Of a stretch of DNA of 64,000 nucleotides, positions 61,478-64,000 are shown piece after piece; positions within the stretch are counted from its first letter, which is position 1; each line of letters opens with the position of its first letter. The position numbers and the translations under genes were made by a program. The notes beneath the pieces were generated by a model. It made no database searches, had not been told where the DNA came from, and saw only the letters and a program-made list of their open reading frames with translations. This DNA comes from an uncultured Bacteroidales bacterium (lineage in GTDB: Bacteria; Bacteroidota; Bacteroidia; Bacteroidales; F082), in the NCBI GenBank assembly GCA_947304185.1, contig CAMZAM010000005.1, positions 1 to 64,000 on the forward strand, in the 5' to 3' direction.

Positions 61478-62598
61478 AACAGGTTCTTAATAGCTTCGGT
61501 CATGGTTGACCATTGATACTTCTTCTTCTCCTCCTTCACACCTTCAACAAGCTTGTCATATCTGTCGTTCTCACAGAAGTCTACGAGTGCATCGGCGATG
61601 GCAGAGGCCTTCGGTTCAACGACGTAACCAACCTTTCCGTCAGGAATCATCTCGCCAAGACCGCCAACATTAGTGACAAGCATAGGCTTCTCGAAGTGGT
61701 ATGCTATCTGTGTGACACCACTCTGGGTTGCCGATTTATAGGGCTGAACCACCATCTCGGCAGAGTTAAAGTAATACTTTACATCAACATCGTTAATATA
61801 TTGATTTTCAATTATTACAAAATCTTGTAAACCAAGTTTTTCAACCTGTTTAAGATAAGGTTTCGGGTCGTCGTAAAACTCACCGGCGATAATCAACTTG
61901 ACGGGATATTTTCGGAGTCGCTGATCGGCAAAAGCATCAATCAGGAGGTCGAGACCTTTGTAGGCGCGGACGAGTCCGAAGAACAGGAAATAACGATAGT
62001 TTTCAGCCAAGCCGAGCTGTTTTATCGCCGATTTCTTATCCTCAATATCTCCAAAATGGTCATACAACGGATGATGCACCATGCATCTAGGCTTGTTTTG
62101 CCTGTCAAGTGTGGCGATATCATCCATAACCGACTGTGATAGAGCCACAAAGCCGTCCATAGCTTTCACAAAACCTGGTGCAAACCATCTGTCGAGAACA
62201 GATTTTTCATGCGGTATCATATTGTGTATCAATCCGATACACTTTGTATAACCATTACGTTTCACTACTTTTGCAATCTTACTGAAACAAGGAGCGAAAA
62301 ACGACATCCAATAGGTGAAAACCACGATATCAGGGTTCTTTGCTCGTATCTCCTTCCCCACTTTCTTCCAGTTCAACGGATTGATACTGTTGACCTTACG
62401 TTCAATTGGGAAGCTTTCCGGAGCCTTTGCATCAGAATATTGTGTCTTGCCCGGAAATAGGAACGACGGATATTGAAGTTTGAATGTAACCACTTCAATA
62501 TCAACACCTTCCTTAACAAACTCAGTTGCGAGTCTGTCGGTGAAGGCAGCGATGCCTCCACGATAAGGATAAGCCGTTCCGACGATTATGATTTTCAT
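61474..62598 (-). CDS. GT4-type glycosyltransferase
   Basis: A 374-residue GT-B glycosyltransferase. The N-terminal lobe starts IIIVGTAYPYRGGIAAFTDRLATEF; the C-terminal lobe has YFLFFGLVRAYKGLDLLIDAFAD, VIIENQYINDVDVKYYFNSAEMVVQPYKSATQSGVTQIAYHFEKPMLVTNVGGLGEMI, with the E-x7-E-type region typical of family 4 (GGLGEMIPDGKVG). It uses a nucleotide sugar to extend a surface glycan (family knowledge; donor unknown). Its start overlaps the stop of the heavy-metal-associated gene by one base. Confidence 0.9.
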   Translation of the reverse strand: MKIIIVGTAYPYRGGIAAFTDRLATEFVKEGVDIEVVTFKLQYPSFLFPGKTQYSDAKAPESFPIERKVNSINPLNWKKVGKEIRAKNPDIVVFTYWMSFFAPCFSKIAKVVKRNGYTKCIGLIHNMIPHEKSVLDRWFAPGFVKAMDGFVALSQSVMDDIATLDRQNKPRCMVHHPLYDHFGDIEDKKSAIKQLGLAENYRYFLFFGLVRAYKGLDLLIDAFADQRLRKYPVKLIIAGEFYDDPKPYLKQVEKLGLQDFVIIENQYINDVDVKYYFNSAEMVVQPYKSATQSGVTQIAYHFEKPMLVTNVGGLGEMIPDGKVGYVVEPKASAIADALVDFCENDRYDKLVEGVKEEKKKYQWSTMTEAIKNLL

Positions 62599-62930
62599 TA
62601 TTTACTCTCGTCGTTGACAGGTTCAGCCTGTTCTTTTTTTACACCTTTAGGTTCAACAACCGTCGCCTTGTAATTGATTTTGGCAAATGCCTTAACCAGT
62701 TTTTCTGTATTGGTTTTTTCGCTATCGTATTGAATAGTAACGAGGTTCGTCTTTAAATCAGCATCGATTGACTTCACTCCTTTTTCAAAACGGATATTGT
62801 CTTTTATACGTTTAACACAGTTATTGCATTCAATCTCAGGTTCTGTCGTAAAGACAACTTCTTTCATCGTCTGAGCCTGGACCAAGACTGTCAAAAACAA
62901 TGCGAATGCTAATAAAATTAGTTTCTTCAT
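62598..62930 (-). CDS. periplasmic heavy-metal-associated (HMA) domain protein
   Basis: A 110-residue exported protein: signal MKKLILLAFALFLTVLVQA, then one HMA ferredoxin-like domain with the metal site IECNNCVKRIKDNI (C35 and C38), ending in a charged tail. Such proteins bind Cu(I) or similar ions in the periplasm. It lies 7 bases after a TonB-dependent receptor gene, a frequent Bacteroidota pairing for metal uptake or handling, and overlaps the glycosyltransferase start. Confidence 0.9.
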   Translation of the reverse strand: MKKLILLAFALFLTVLVQAQTMKEVVFTTEPEIECNNCVKRIKDNIRFEKGVKSIDADLKTNLVTIQYDSEKTNTEKLVKAFAKINYKATVVEPKGVKKEQAEPVNDESK

Positions 62931-62937
62931 AGTTTTA

Positions 62938-64000
62938 TTATTTTGTTAATTTCCATTTAATTCCACCGTAAAACATAATGCCGTCAATCGGACCATAAAT
63001 CATCGTAGCATCGAAGTTTTCGCTCCACGGGTCATGGCAGCCTATTATCGGGTTTTTCTGTTTATAATTAGTCAAATTCTCGCCTCCGATATATATATTC
63101 CCCCAACGGAACCATTTGAGTATCTGTGCGTTAAGTATTGGATATGCATCAAAAGTACCAAATCCGTCAGGCATACGGCCGTCACCATTGATTTGCAAAG
63201 TGAGATCAAACTGCCATATCTCGAGTGGAGTTTTATACGTTGCAGTCACCAAACCTTTATAACGACTGGTCAGAGGTTTCTCACGTAAAACACTGTTGAT
63301 GGTAGTCTTTACGTCGTTATATCTGAAAGCTCCCAATAGCGAGAAACCATCGAAAAACGGGTATGTCGCGTCGATTTGGAAGGTATGGGAATACGATAGT
63401 CCGTCGAGGTTGTAGAAATGCACCTTATGAACATCGCTGTCGAGGTCGGTCACCACCTGATTCTCAAAGTTGGTATAATAGTATTCAAGATTGATTATCA
63501 AGCACTTTTCAAAGATATCGATGTCGAGTGTCGCGGTGGTGCCGAAATTCCAAGCCTCTTCCTGTTTAAGATTGTCATCGATAATGATTTCGCGGCTGCT
63601 TGCCAAAAGTGTATGATTATCAAGCATCGGGCGTGGCGTGCGGTAGCCTTTACCTGCCGAAAAACGCAGTTTCAACGGCTCAGCGACGACCCATTTTATA
63701 TGAGTGCGCGGAGTGAAAAACAGACCGTATAAATCACTGTAATCGCCTCTAAAACCTGCCATAAACACAAACTTCTCATCATAATTGAAGGTATATTGGG
63801 CATATGCTCCACCGATATTCTCCTCGGGAGCCTTTACGAGGTCAGGAACAAAATTCCATCGCTCATCGAAACAGTCATGATTAAACGACAAACCTGTTGA
63901 AACACTGTGACTTGGAGTGAATTCGGTCTCGAAAAGCAATTGTGCGTAAGCGTTATTATTGTTCACATCGTATGACCTCAACCCATATAAAGAATTCATT
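62938..64000 (-). CDS. TonB-dependent outer-membrane receptor, C-terminal part (cut by window edge)
   Basis: At least the last 354 codons of a TonB-dependent receptor barrel; the plug and N-terminus lie beyond the window. Barrel strands are clear: NNNAYAQLLFETEFTPSHSVSTGLSF, EENIGGAYAQYTFNYDEKFVFMAGFRGDYSDLYG, the conserved LRFSAGKGYRTPRPMLDNHTLLAS, QEEAWNFGTTATLDIDIFEKCLIINLEYYYTNFENQVV and a terminal strand GIMFYGGIKWKLTK. The adjacent HMA gene suggests a metal or metallophore substrate. Confidence 0.9.
   Translation of the reverse strand, partial: MNSLYGLRSYDVNNNNAYAQLLFETEFTPSHSVSTGLSFNHDCFDERWNFVPDLVKAPEENIGGAYAQYTFNYDEKFVFMAGFRGDYSDLYGLFFTPRTHIKWVVAEPLKLRFSAGKGYRTPRPMLDNHTLLASSREIIIDDNLKQEEAWNFGTTATLDIDIFEKCLIINLEYYYTNFENQVVTDLDSDVHKVHFYNLDGLSYSHTFQIDATYPFFDGFSLLGAFRYNDVKTTINSVLREKPLTSRYKGLVTATYKTPLEIWQFDLTLQINGDGRMPDGFGTFDAYPILNAQILKWFRWGNIYIGGENLTNYKQKNPIIGCHDPWSENFDATMIYGPIDGIMFYGGIKWKLTK

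Overview
The window is a 64 kb chromosomal segment from a member of the Bacteroidales (phylum Bacteroidota). The evidence is family content and gene order: thrS-infC-rpmI-rplT, rpmG-DUF4295-ftsY-rimO, serC-serA-DUF1015, a short 287-residue primary sigma factor, DUF4301, DUF5723, a type IX secretion sorting domain, a Bacteroidota-type YchF (GLSNTGKTT), and many promoters of the Bacteroidota form TTTG-N19-22-TAnnTTTG. No rRNA, tRNA, CRISPR array, prophage or complete conjugative element was seen. The genus cannot be fixed from the sequence alone.

Layout. 1-5.1 kb: partial gdhA, then the leftward unit guaA-yitT-periplasmic binding protein-MORN lipoprotein. 5.3-7.8 kb: small membrane proteins and an SPFH operon that contains a 52-residue Arc-type repressor. 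7.9-9.4 kb: idi and ychF. 9.5-13.3 kb: an accessory patch with a REP-associated transposase and flanking REP palindromes, three orphan genes behind a strongly folded leader, and an internally deleted DUF1016 nuclease. 13.4-26.1 kb: rpsA, ferritin, DUF4301, the thrS-infC-rpmI-rplT cluster (infC apparently starts at ATA), a peptide-binding lipoprotein, lon and rpmE2. 26.2-31.6 kb: serC-serA-DUF1015, an agmatinase-family enzyme and yebC. 31.6-31.8 kb: a regular array of small hairpins. 31.8-46.2 kb: a secreted 'asparagine synthetase B' family protein, gcvT, a DUF5723 outer-membrane protein with a lipoprotein partner, rpsO, pnp, the primary sigma factor, rpe, pepD and a secreted beta-helix pair. 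46.2-53.1 kb: rimO-ftsY-DUF4295-rpmG and the histidine-degradation unit (deoxyhypusine-synthase-like, hutI, ftcD). 53.1-64 kb: WbqC, a thioredoxin lipoprotein, a 7TM-HD phosphodiesterase, an NlpC/P60 peptidase, an orphan adenine methyltransferase, pruA, and a leftward unit of TonB receptor, heavy-metal-associated protein, glycosyltransferase and methyltransferase.

Metabolic theme (inference). gdhA, pepD, the peptide-binding lipoprotein, hutI/ftcD, pruA, gcvT and the ureohydrolase point to active amino-acid and peptide use feeding glutamate and one-carbon pools, alongside ordinary housekeeping.

The most unusual signals are non-coding: the flipped-hexamer hairpin array at 31658-31819, the inverted-duplicate folded element in a leader at 12101-12264, the ATA start of infC, and palindromic repeats that have entered coding sequence (inside the methyltransferase gene at 57871-57898 and at the 3' end of the WbqC gene).
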